Shown: one piece after another, positions 1 through 5,628 of the stretch | Layout: every line of letters begins with the position of its first letter | How positions within the stretch are numbered: the stretch's first letter is position 1 | Assembly (NCBI GenBank): GCA_013202335.1 | Contig: JABMQR010000096.1 | Span: forward strand, 1 to 5,628 | DNA length: 5,628 nt | DNA from: Bacteroidota bacterium | Lineage (GTDB): Bacteria > Spirochaetota > Spirochaetia > JABMQR01 | Direction of reading: 5' to 3' | Position numbers and translations under genes: made by a program | Notes under the pieces: generated by a model | Told to the model about the DNA's origin: nothing | Databases searched by the model: none | What the model saw: only the letters and a program-made list of their open reading frames with translations

Positions 1-43
1 AACAGTCGGCAAAAATGCAAAGTATAGCGAAAATCTTCCATTT

Positions 44-80
44 TGTCATGCATTATTTCTATTGCTTAAATAGAATGACA
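44..80. repeat. Compound inverted repeat upstream of mutA
   Basis: The inner arms TTCTATT (57-63) and AATAGAA (69-75) are perfect complements around a 5-nt loop. The outer arms TGTCA (44-48) and TGACA (76-80) extend the stem, leaving 8 unpaired bases (49-56) on the left side. The structure is AT-rich and is not followed by a T-run on either strand, so it does not look like an intrinsic terminator. It could be a regulator-binding site upstream of the mutA promoter or a chance AT-rich palindrome. The pairing is seen directly; any function is inference. Confidence 0.4.
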
Positions 81-104
81 TAAATCATTAGATAAATCAT
101 CTAA
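81..104. repeat. Tandem direct repeat TAAATCAT with 12-bp period
   Basis: The octamer TAAATCAT occurs at 81-88 and again at 93-100, twelve bases apart. It lies just upstream of the -7 element of the putative mutA promoter and overlaps the palindrome at 88-104. Spacing close to a helical turn suits two protein protomers binding the same face of DNA, but the sequence is AT-rich and short, so chance is possible. Confidence 0.35.
88..104. promoter_or_regulatory. Candidate operator palindrome TTAGAT-N5-ATCTAA
   Basis: Two perfect 6-bp inverted arms, TTAGAT (88-93) and ATCTAA (99-104), flank a 5-bp spacer. The site occupies the region where the -33 element and spacer of the mutA promoter should be, ending 8 bp before the -7 box. 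That position suits a dimeric repressor or an activator that compensates for the weak -33 sequence. The regulator is not in the window and cannot be named. Confidence 0.4.
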
Positions 105-112
105 AAAACCAT

Positions 113-120
113 TAATTTTG
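113..120 (+). promoter_or_regulatory. Bacteroidota-type -7 promoter element for mutA
   Basis: TAATTTTG matches the Bacteroidota -7 consensus TAnnTTTG. A transcript would begin around 124-127 and leave a leader of roughly 15 nt before the mutA ATG at 141. The leader is A-rich and has no Shine-Dalgarno sequence, as is usual in this phylum. No clear TTG lies at the -33 position (nearest is TTAG at 88-91, 21 bp away), so the promoter is predicted to be weak or activator-dependent. The same box-to-ATG spacing (20 versus 22 nt) recurs before the gene at 4251. Confidence 0.5.
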
Positions 121-140
121 TATCGAATAAAAAAAATAAT

Positions 141-2018
141 ATGTCAGGAACAAAAGGCAATGATTTGTTTAAAGATTTTCCTGTAGTTTCAATAGAGGAA
201 TGGGAAGAGAAAATTAAACAAGACCTGAAAGGGGTTGATTACGAAAAAAAACTTGTCTGGAAGTCTCCGGAGGATATTAGTGTAAGACCATATTATCGCT
301 CTGAACATCTTGAACAACTTGGTTACCTAAACTCTCATCCGGGAGAATTTCCTTATACAAGGGGATATAGTAAGTATGGAAACAATTGGGATATCCGTGA
401 GGATATTCTTGTAAAGCAGCCTGAAGAAGCAAACCGCAAGGCACTTCGTGTTTTGGAAAAAGGAGCTACAGCGCTGGGATTTATTATAAAAAAGGGTGCT
501 GTAAAAACTTCTGGTGATCTTGAAAAATTGCTGGATGGAATAGATTTGGAAAAAACAGGTATCAATTTCCTTTCCGGCACAGAAACTCCAAAACTTGTTT
601 CCCTGTTCGCGGAGATAGTTGAAAAGAGAAAAACTGAGGCCGGCAAAGTTACCGGTTCTGCAAATTTTGATCCTTTTGGGTATCTTACAAATAACGGAAA
701 ATACATTACAAACAGGGAGCAGGATATTAATGATGCAGCCGGACTTATTGAAAATTGGGGTAAAAGGTTCCATTCATTTCGGCTGATCGGTGTAAACGGG
801 ATAAGTTTTTGTAATGCAGGTGCCTCAGCAGTAATGGAACTGGCATTTAGTCTGGCTACAGGAAATGAATACCTTTCAGTATTAACCGGAATGGGACTGC
901 CGGTTGATCCGGTTGCTCAAAATATACAATTTAACCTGGGTTCGGGATCCAACTATTTTATGGAAATTGCCAAACTGAGGGCTGCAAGAATGTTGTGGGC
1001 CAGGATAGTACAAGCCTGGGAGCCAAAATCGGAAGATAGTTTAAAAACTTTCATCCATTCTGAAACATCTGACTTTAATAAAACGATCTACGATCCATAT
1101 GTGAATATGTTACGGACAACTACCGAGGCAATGGCTTCAGCGATCGGAGGTGCAAATTCGTTATATGTAAAACCGTTTGACCGGAATTTCAGGGATTCTT
1201 CTGATTTTTCAGAAAGAATAGCACGTAACACACAGATAATACTTAAAAATGAGGCGTATTTTGATAAGGTAACTGATCCGTCAGCCGGTTCATATTATAT
1301 TGAATCATTAACAGATTCACTTGTTTCGGAAACATGGAAACTATTTCAGCAAATAGAAAAAGACGGAGGATACATTGTAGCATTAGAGAACGGATTTATA
1401 CAGGAACAAATTGAGGAATTATGCAGGAAACGGTGCATGAACCTGGCTTTACGGAAAGAGGTGCTGGTTGGAACTAATCAGTATGTTAATACCCTGGAAT
1501 CTGCAATTGAAAACGTTACCGGGGAAAGCAGTGAGAGTATTATACCTGCGGATAACCTGGTAACCAAACCCTTGAAAAAAATTCGTTTTGCTGAAGCATT
1601 CGAAGAATTGCGAATGAACACCGGGAAATATAAAGGGAAAACTCCTGAAGTGTTCCTTTTTACATACGGGGATAAGAAAATGAGAAAAGCCCGGGCTGCT
1701 TTTGCCACAAATCTGTTTGCCATTGCCGGTTTTAATATTGTTGACAATATAGGTTTTGAAACAGTAGAAGAAGGATTAAATGCAGTAATGAAGAGAAATC
1801 CTGAAATTGTTGTTTTATGCAGTTCGGATGAGGAATATCCCAAAATTGCAGACACAATCTATCAGAGTTTAAGTGACAAGACAATTCTGGTTATTGCAGG
1901 ATATCCGAAAAAATCAATTGATAACCTGAAAGAAACCGGGTATAAATATTTTATACATATTAAAACGGATGTGCTGGATGTATTGAGAAGATTTCAGCAC
2001 GAATTAAAAATTGTGTAA
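141..2018 (+). CDS. mutA: Methylmalonyl-CoA mutase small (beta) subunit
   Basis: This is the non-catalytic partner of MutB in the cytosolic heterodimeric mutase that interconverts succinyl-CoA and methylmalonyl-CoA. At 625 aa it is close to the usual length of the family (about 620-640). The N-terminal two thirds form the TIM-barrel-like domain. The shared block around residues 274-290 ([15 protein letters not shown]) aligns directly with MutB. The active site is lost: the Tyr-His pair at MutB 241-242 is Ile221-Ser222 here. The C-terminal domain (about 510-625) keeps the B12-domain fold pattern but lacks the D-x-H-x-x-G cobalt-ligand motif, having an ARAAFATN stretch near 517-524 instead. The start at 141 is the only good ATG near the promoter; the leader is A-rich. 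It sits 25 bp before mutB and is almost certainly co-transcribed with it. The function of the holoenzyme is established for the family; the direction of flux in this organism is unknown. Confidence 0.95.
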   Translation: MSGTKGNDLFKDFPVVSIEEWEEKIKQDLKGVDYEKKLVWKSPEDISVRPYYRSEHLEQLGYLNSHPGEFPYTRGYSKYGNNWDIREDILVKQPEEANRKALRVLEKGATALGFIIKKGAVKTSGDLEKLLDGIDLEKTGINFLSGTETPKLVSLFAEIVEKRKTEAGKVTGSANFDPFGYLTNNGKYITNREQDINDAAGLIENWGKRFHSFRLIGVNGISFCNAGASAVMELAFSLATGNEYLSVLTGMGLPVDPVAQNIQFNLGSGSNYFMEIAKLRAARMLWARIVQAWEPKSEDSLKTFIHSETSDFNKTIYDPYVNMLRTTTEAMASAIGGANSLYVKPFDRNFRDSSDFSERIARNTQIILKNEAYFDKVTDPSAGSYYIESLTDSLVSETWKLFQQIEKDGGYIVALENGFIQEQIEELCRKRCMNLALRKEVLVGTNQYVNTLESAIENVTGESSESIIPADNLVTKPLKKIRFAEAFEELRMNTGKYKGKTPEVFLFTYGDKKMRKARAAFATNLFAIAGFNIVDNIGFETVEEGLNAVMKRNPEIVVLCSSDEEYPKIADTIYQSLSDKTILVIAGYPKKSIDNLKETGYKYFIHIKTDVLDVLRRFQHELKIV

Positions 2019-2043
2019 TAAATCAGCGTGTTAAATTGCAAAT

Positions 2044-4209
2044 ATGAAACGTATAAAACCGGATTTTTCAAAAATAGATTATAAAGAACCTGGAAAATCA
2101 ACTATAAGTGATGAGGCCTGGGAGAAACAACATAAAATAGCATCAGATTGGCAGACAGCTGAAAAGATACCGGTTAAGTCTGTATTTACACGAAAAGATA
2201 TAGATAAACTGGAACATCTTGATTTTGCAGCGGGATTACCACCTTTTCTCCGGGGTCCTTATTCTACAATGTATGTTATGCGTCCATGGACTATACGTCA
2301 GTATGCCGGCTTTTCAACTGCCGAAGAATCCAATGCATTTTACCGGCGGAATCTGGCTGCCGGTCAGAAAGGATTGTCCATAGCATTCGACCTGCCTACT
2401 CACCGGGGTTATGACTCTGATCATGAAAGAGTTGTGGGGGATGTTGGGAAGGCAGGAGTTGCTATTGACTCTGTGCTTGACATGAAGGTACTTTTCGACC
2501 AGATACCACTGGATCAAATGTCTGTCTCCATGACAATGAACGGAGCGGTTTTGCCGATTCTGGCATTTTATATAGTTGCTGCTTTGGAACAGGGGGTAAA
2601 GCTTGAACAATTAACCGGAACAATTCAGAATGATGTACTCAAGGAGTTTATGGTTCGTAATACATATATATATCCCCCTGAAATGTCTATGCGGATTATT
2701 GCTGATATATTTGAATATTCTTCTAAAAATATGCCGCATTTCAATTCTATTAGTGTATCCGGGTATCATATGCAGGAAGCGGGTGCTACGGCGGATATTG
2801 AACTGGCATACACACTGGCTGATGGTCTGGAATATTTAAGAACCGGTATCAGGGCAGGTATGGATATTGACTCTTTTGCCCCCCGGGTATCCTTTTTCTG
2901 GGGTATTGGGATGAACCATTTTATGGAAATTGCTAAAATGCGTGCTGCTCGCATGTTATGGGCAAAAATTGTTAAACAATTCAATCCGAAGAATCCAAAA
3001 TCGATGGCACTGAGAACCCATTGTCAGACCTCGGGCTGGAGTCTTACCGAGCAGGATCCGTTCAATAATGTTGCACGCACCTGTGTTGAAGCTATGGGAG
3101 CTGCCCTGGGGCATACCCAATCGTTGCATACAAATGCACTGGATGAAGCAATTGCCTTACCAACAGATTTTTCAGCGAGAATTGCCCGTAATACACAACT
3201 ATTTATACAGGAAGAGACACGGATTACCCGAAGTGTTGATCCATGGGCAGGGTCATATTATGTTGAAAATCTTACAGATGAACTGGCGCAAAAAGCATGG
3301 AAGCTTATTGAAGAGGTTGAAGAACTGGGAGGTATGACTAAAGCTATTGAAACGGGAATTCCTAAAATGCGTATTGAGGAGGCAGCAGCCAGGAAACAGG
3401 CAAGAATTGATGCCGGGAAAGATGTTATTGTTGGTATTAATAAATACAGGCTTGATAAAGAAGATCCCATTGAAATTTTGGAAGTAGATAACGCTTCAGT
3501 AAGGAAATCGCAGATTAACAGGCTCAGAGAACTTAAAGAAAACAGGGAAAAGGCAGAAGTTATTAAAGCACTTGAAACAATAACCGCATCGTGTAATTCC
3601 GGTAAAGCCAATTTACTTGAATTATCGGTTGATGCAGCGAAAAAAAGAGCTACATTGGGAGAAATATCAATGGCTGTTGAAAAAGCTGCCGGGAGATATA
3701 CAGCAGTAATACGTTCAATTTCAGGAATATATTCATCAGAATCAATGGAAGATAAAATGTACAAAAAAGCCAGAGCGCTTGCAGGAAAATTTGCTCAGCT
3801 CGAAGGCCGTCAACCCAGGGTAATGATTGCAAAGATGGGACAGGACGGACATGACCGTGGTGCAAAAGTAGTGTCAACAGGTTATGCTGATATCGGATTT
3901 GATGTGGATATTGGTCCCCTGTTCCAAACACCATATGAAGCAGCAAAACAGGCTGTTGAAAATGATGTTCATGTGCTTGGTATTTCAAGTTTGGCAGGAA
4001 GCCATAAAACACTCGTTCCCCAGGTAATGGATGAAATGAAAAAACTTGGACGTGAAGATATCCTGGTAGTAGTCGGGGGAGTAATTCCTTCACAGGATTA
4101 TAAATACCTCTATGATAAAGGTGTTGTCGGGATTTTTGGTCCGGGCACCCCTGTTTCTGATGCTGCAGTGAAATTATTGGAGATACTTATTGATACAATT
4201 GAAGAATAA
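2044..4209 (+). CDS. mutB: Methylmalonyl-CoA mutase large (alpha, catalytic) subunit
   Basis: This is the adenosylcobalamin-dependent radical isomerase subunit that carries out the carbon-skeleton rearrangement between succinyl-CoA and (R)-methylmalonyl-CoA. At 721 aa it is full length. The TIM barrel holds the substrate residues known from the Propionibacterium enzyme, numbered two lower here: Tyr73, Arg80, Thr83, Arg85, Tyr87, Gln195, Arg205 and the Tyr241-His242 pair. The C-terminal B12-binding domain (about 590-721) has the base-off/His-on signature: D601-G-H603-D-R-G606 with His603 as lower cobalt ligand, S648-S-L650, and G678-G679. A helical linker (about 440-570) joins the domains. The gene follows mutA by 25 bp without its own visible promoter, so the two subunits should be made together. 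No gene for the MeaB-type GTPase chaperone or the epimerase follows; these must lie elsewhere. Confidence 0.97.
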   Translation: MKRIKPDFSKIDYKEPGKSTISDEAWEKQHKIASDWQTAEKIPVKSVFTRKDIDKLEHLDFAAGLPPFLRGPYSTMYVMRPWTIRQYAGFSTAEESNAFYRRNLAAGQKGLSIAFDLPTHRGYDSDHERVVGDVGKAGVAIDSVLDMKVLFDQIPLDQMSVSMTMNGAVLPILAFYIVAALEQGVKLEQLTGTIQNDVLKEFMVRNTYIYPPEMSMRIIADIFEYSSKNMPHFNSISVSGYHMQEAGATADIELAYTLADGLEYLRTGIRAGMDIDSFAPRVSFFWGIGMNHFMEIAKMRAARMLWAKIVKQFNPKNPKSMALRTHCQTSGWSLTEQDPFNNVARTCVEAMGAALGHTQSLHTNALDEAIALPTDFSARIARNTQLFIQEETRITRSVDPWAGSYYVENLTDELAQKAWKLIEEVEELGGMTKAIETGIPKMRIEEAAARKQARIDAGKDVIVGINKYRLDKEDPIEILEVDNASVRKSQINRLRELKENREKAEVIKALETITASCNSGKANLLELSVDAAKKRATLGEISMAVEKAAGRYTAVIRSISGIYSSESMEDKMYKKARALAGKFAQLEGRQPRVMIAKMGQDGHDRGAKVVSTGYADIGFDVDIGPLFQTPYEAAKQAVENDVHVLGISSLAGSHKTLVPQVMDEMKKLGREDILVVVGGVIPSQDYKYLYDKGVVGIFGPGTPVSDAAVKLLEILIDTIEE

Positions 4210-4228
4210 CATCTTTTTATTATCTTTG
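4199..4228 (+). promoter_or_regulatory. Bacteroidota-type promoter before the DUF4190-like gene
   Basis: TTG (4199-4201) is followed after exactly 19 bp by TATCTTTG (4221-4228), a good match to the TTG-N19-21-TAnnTTTG promoter of Bacteroidota. The -33 box overlaps the last codons of mutB. Transcription would start around 4232-4235, giving a short A-rich leader before the ATG at 4251. This suggests that the two membrane-protein genes can be expressed independently of mutAB. No stem plus T-run separates mutB from this promoter, so read-through from mutAB is also possible. Confidence 0.55.
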
Positions 4229-4250
4229 GATTGTAACAAAAAAGAAAAAC

Positions 4251-4805
4251 ATGGAAGAACAAAAAACTTCAGCAGGACAGGGCCTGGGGGTTGCAGGTCT
4301 TGTTATCGGTATACTGGCAGCAATTCTGGCATTAATACCGTGTATCGGTTGGATAGCAATTATTCCAGGCGTGATAGCACTGGCTTTGACCCTGGTCGCT
4401 TTTTCACAGGCAAACAAAGGTAATGGCAGTAAGGGTGTAATTATTGGCGCATTGGTTGTATCTATCATTGCAATAAGTATCGGAATTATTCAAATAATTT
4501 TCTTTGCCGCTGTGGCAACTGAGGGTGGGAATATCAAGAATAAAATTGAAAAAGTTGCAAAAAAATTCGAAAATGAATTTGAAGGTGAGTATGGGAAAGA
4601 TATTGAAGAAGCAGTTGATGACGCCTTTGAAGATGTAGGAAAGTCAATGGAAAAAATTGGTGAAGATCTGGAAGAAACGATGGAGAGACTTGAAGAAGAT
4701 AGTGACTTAACCGACGAGGAAAAAGCAGCCAAATTAGGAAAGGCCGCAGGGAAAGCAATGAAAGAGTTTGTGAAGGAATTGGAAGATACTACAGATACTA
4801 AATAG
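4251..4805 (+). CDS. DUF4190-like small membrane protein with acidic helical tail
   Basis: The 184-aa product has no signal peptidase site. It begins with a short polar stretch (1-10), followed by hydrophobic segments at about 11-29, 34-52 and 63-89. Small-residue-rich runs (GLGVAGLVIGILA), a Pro-Gly turn (39-40) and a GxxxKG loop before the third segment resemble the DUF4190 / 'CCC motif' type membrane proteins of Bacteroidota; the family call is from memory and approximate. From about residue 93 the protein becomes a highly charged, Glu/Lys/Asp-rich tail without prolines, likely a long amphipathic helix or coiled coil, which is unusual for such short proteins. No catalytic motif is visible, and the molecular function is unknown. 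It has its own promoter-like sequence, an A-rich leader, and lies 5 bp before the DUF2752 gene, so the two probably form a unit. Confidence 0.8.
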   Translation: MEEQKTSAGQGLGVAGLVIGILAAILALIPCIGWIAIIPGVIALALTLVAFSQANKGNGSKGVIIGALVVSIIAISIGIIQIIFFAAVATEGGNIKNKIEKVAKKFENEFEGEYGKDIEEAVDDAFEDVGKSMEKIGEDLEETMERLEEDSDLTDEEKAAKLGKAAGKAMKEFVKELEDTTDTK

Positions 4806-4809
4806 TATC
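4785..4809 (+). repeat. Paired direct and inverted repeat at the DUF2752 gene start
   Basis: GATACTA occurs at 4785-4791 and 4794-4800, and its exact reverse complement TAGTATC lies at 4803-4809, one base before the ATG at 4811. Either copy could pair with the downstream arm, giving two mutually exclusive hairpins: a tight one with a very small loop, and one with an 11-nt loop. The block covers the last codons and stop of the upstream gene and the ribosome landing region of the next, so it could modulate translation of the DUF2752 protein. The repeats are certain; the role is speculative. Confidence 0.45.
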
Positions 4810-4810
4810 A

Positions 4811-5227
4811 ATGAAAAAATTTCCCGGTTGGTTTAATACCTACCATAGGATAAATATGATCTTTGCCGGAGTAATTGTAATGATATTCATTTACTCCGGT
4901 TTTTTTTCTCCACAACAGGACAACTATCCTGTAAGATGTGTACATAAGGATATCCTTGGAAAACCCTGTCCCTCCTGCGGATTGTCACACAGCTTTTCTG
5001 AGATTGTAAGGGGAAATTTTGAGAAAGCACGGGAGTGGAATTCTAATGGGTTTCTGATTTTCTTATTTTTCCTTATTCAGCTATTTCTCAGGATACTGAC
5101 TTCATTTATTTATGCCCGAAAGTTAATACCTGACCGGTGGTTAATTGCTATTGATGTTACTGTCTCAATACTATTATTTCTCTATTGCTTCAGGTACCTT
5201 ATCGAGTTTTTGTTTACTTACTCCTGA
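4811..5227 (+). CDS. DUF2752 family membrane protein (CPSCG motif)
   Basis: The 138-aa product matches the DUF2752 pattern. A first membrane segment (about 16-32) is followed by Cys43, then the conserved C53-P-S-C56-G-L motif and a polar stretch with RGNFEKAREWNSNGF, corresponding to the family's 'RGD...A...NP.G' region. Two further membrane segments lie at about 80-100 and 110-135. The three cysteines suggest a metal-binding or disulfide-forming site at the membrane surface, but the biochemical function of the family is unknown. Family members are often found next to small DUF4190-like membrane proteins, as here (5-bp gap). The start at 4811 gives a complete first membrane segment; the later Met16 or Met24 would shorten or destroy it. 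An intrinsic-terminator structure lies inside the gene at 4866-4907. The stop codon abuts the convergent hydrolase gene with no spacer. Confidence 0.85.
   Translation: MKKFPGWFNTYHRINMIFAGVIVMIFIYSGFFSPQQDNYPVRCVHKDILGKPCPSCGLSHSFSEIVRGNFEKAREWNSNGFLIFLFFLIQLFLRILTSFIYARKLIPDRWLIAIDVTVSILLFLYCFRYLIEFLFTYS
4866..4907 (+). terminator. Intrinsic-terminator-like hairpin inside the DUF2752 gene
   Basis: CCGGAGTAA (4866-4874) and TTACTCCGG (4891-4899) are perfect 9-bp complements. They are followed at once by eight T (4900-4907) on the plus strand. The 16-nt loop contains a minor inner stem, ATGA (4880-4883) with TCAT (4887-4890). No T-run exists on the other side, so it would act only on plus-strand transcripts. 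It lies about 60 nt downstream of the DUF4190-like gene's stop but within codons 19-33 of the DUF2752 gene. It may terminate most transcripts after the upstream gene, or attenuate the DUF2752 gene when translation is slow. A chance arrangement in Phe-rich membrane-segment codons is the alternative. Confidence 0.6.
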
Positions 5228-5230
5228 TCA
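5225..5230. other. Abutting convergent stop codons in palindrome TGATCA
   Basis: The plus-strand TGA (5225-5227) of the DUF2752 gene and the minus-strand TGA (complement of 5228-5230) of the hydrolase gene sit back to back with no intervening base. No bidirectional terminator separates the genes, so each transcript must extend into the other gene as antisense RNA unless it ends by other means. Confidence 0.85.
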
Positions 5231-5560
5231 ACTTTCTCTGAAATATTCTTCAAGAGTAAAAGTCTCTTTAGCCCGGAATCCCTTTTTGGTCTTTTCTATT
5301 GTACAGCATTCATTATAAGCATCGTGCTCTAAGAACAGTATATATTCGTTTTCATAAGCTTCTTTTAGAAATTGTTCCTTTTCTATGAGTGTTATAAGTG
5401 GTTGTACATCATAACTCATATTCCAGGCAAGATTGATATGAGCACTTGACGGGATTAGATCTGCCATATAGACTACGGTTTTACCCCGATAGCTGATAAA
5501 CGGTATTATCTGTCCTGCGGTGTGCCCATCATATAACCTGACATTAAAACAAGGATACAA
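5228..5560 (-). CDS. MBL-fold metallo-hydrolase, C-terminal part of a disrupted or mis-sequenced gene
   Basis: The open frame of about 110 codons encodes the C-terminal part of a metallo-beta-lactamase-fold hydrolase. Numbered from the TTG at 5558-5560, visible metal-ligand motifs are D11-G-H13-T-A-G-Q (third histidine), Y31-M-A-D34 (bridging aspartate) and F76-L-E-H79-D (last histidine). The first motif, HxHxDH, is missing because it would lie beyond the window edge. The frame continues upstream with recognisable family sequence, so the TTG is unlikely to be a true start; an enzyme beginning there would lack half its metal site. It resembles a Bacteroidota clade of single-domain MBL hydrolases of unknown substrate (recalled, not searched). 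It converges on the DUF2752 gene with no spacer. Its promoter is outside the window. Confidence 0.75.
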   Translation of the reverse strand: MYPCFNVRLYDGHTAGQIIPFISYRGKTVVYMADLIPSSAHINLAWNMSYDVQPLITLIEKEQFLKEAYENEYILFLEHDAYNECCTIEKTKKGFRAKETFTLEEYFRES

Positions 5561-5628
5561 TTCGATATTAACTTAAATGAATTTTAACTGACAACTCTCC
5601 TGCATAGGTAGTGTATTTTATTCCAGGT
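5561..5628 (-). pseudogene. Upstream remnant of the MBL hydrolase frame with two in-frame stops
   Basis: Reading the minus strand in the same frame as the hydrolase gives L-E-stop-N-T-L-P-M-Q-E-S-C-Q-L-K-F-I-stop-V-N-I-E, running straight into the downstream frame. From memory of the family, this region normally reads close to LKEN-ILPxQESGQLKFIEG, so the segment is homologous coding sequence interrupted by TAA at 5618-5620 and 5573-5575, without a frameshift. Either the gene is a recent pseudogene or these bases, at the extreme end of the window, contain sequencing errors. The stops are certain; the homology upstream of them is a judgement from pattern recall. Confidence 0.6.

Noticed and set aside
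1..140. An upstream gene remnant or small RNA in the leader
   Set aside because: All frames are broken by stops, and no RNA family structure is recognisable. Only the regulatory-type repeats listed were supportable.
327..773. Minus-strand open frames (327-773, 353-706) opposite mutA
   Set aside because: They lie wholly within mutA, whose plus-strand frame encodes clear family sequence. The minus-strand products have no recognisable domain and are low-complexity in Phe, Ser and Ile, as expected for antisense shadows.
3258..4093. Minus-strand open frames opposite the mutB C-terminal half
   Set aside because: The plus strand there encodes the MutB linker and the cobalamin-binding domain with all key motifs. 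The antisense products are Ser/Leu-rich and resemble no family.
141..4209. mutA and mutB as unrelated mutases (for example isobutyryl-CoA or ethylmalonyl-CoA mutase)
   Set aside because: The two-gene arrangement with a degenerate small subunit, plus the Tyr87, Arg205 and Tyr241-His242 residues in the large subunit, fits heterodimeric methylmalonyl-CoA mutase. Isobutyryl-CoA and ethylmalonyl-CoA mutases have other substrate-residue patterns or gene organisation.
4213..4244. CTTTTT / AAAAAG pairing after mutB as a terminator
   Set aside because: The stem is almost all A-T with a 20-nt loop and no T-run after the second arm. The bases are better explained as a promoter and an A-rich leader.
4220..4758. 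Minus-strand open frames and an alternative plus frame (4190-4423) overlapping the DUF4190-like gene
   Set aside because: The 4251-4805 frame has a promoter, an A-rich leader and sensible membrane topology. The others are complements of Glu/Lys codons giving Ser/Phe/Leu-rich products.
5252..5268. AAGAG / CTCTT hairpin as a terminator for the DUF2752 transcript
   Set aside because: The stem is only 5 bp with a 7-nt loop and has no following T-run, and it lies in conserved hydrolase codons.
5558..5560. TTG as the true start of the hydrolase gene
   Set aside because: Family-like sequence continues in frame upstream, and a product starting here would lack the HxHxDH half of the metal site.

Overview
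The window looks like a piece of a Bacteroidota chromosome. Three things point there: promoter-like elements of the TAnnTTTG type (113-120 and 4221-4228), A-rich leaders without Shine-Dalgarno sequences before the starts, and protein families typical of that phylum. This assignment is inferred from sequence style, not from a database search.

Layout. Positions 1-140 are non-coding and hold a promoter-like -7 element, a perfect 17-bp palindrome, a 12-bp-period direct repeat and a larger hairpin-forming inverted repeat. Next come two co-directional genes 25 bp apart: mutA (141-2018) and mutB (2044-4209), the small and large subunits of adenosylcobalamin-dependent methylmalonyl-CoA mutase. MutB keeps the cobalamin-binding and active-site residues. 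MutA is the degenerate structural partner. The heterodimer interconverts succinyl-CoA and (R)-methylmalonyl-CoA, either for propionate production or for propionate and odd-chain assimilation. The epimerase and the MeaB-type GTPase chaperone are not in the window.

After a 41-bp gap with its own good promoter (4199-4228) come two small membrane-protein genes 5 bp apart: a DUF4190-like protein with a long acidic tail (4251-4805) and a DUF2752 protein with a CPSCG motif (4811-5227). The last gene, on the minus strand, is the C-terminal part of an MBL-fold metallo-hydrolase (5228-5560). Its frame is interrupted by two in-frame TAA codons in the last 60 bases before the window edge. The two convergent genes meet with no spacer.

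The main signals beyond ordinary annotation are in the small membrane-protein pair. A textbook intrinsic-terminator structure (9-bp perfect stem, eight T) lies inside the DUF2752 coding sequence, about 55-95 nt after its start codon. A direct plus inverted repeat set immediately precedes that start codon. Together they suggest an attenuation-like arrangement. I see no CRISPR array, mobile element, RNA gene or clearly new defence or metabolic system.
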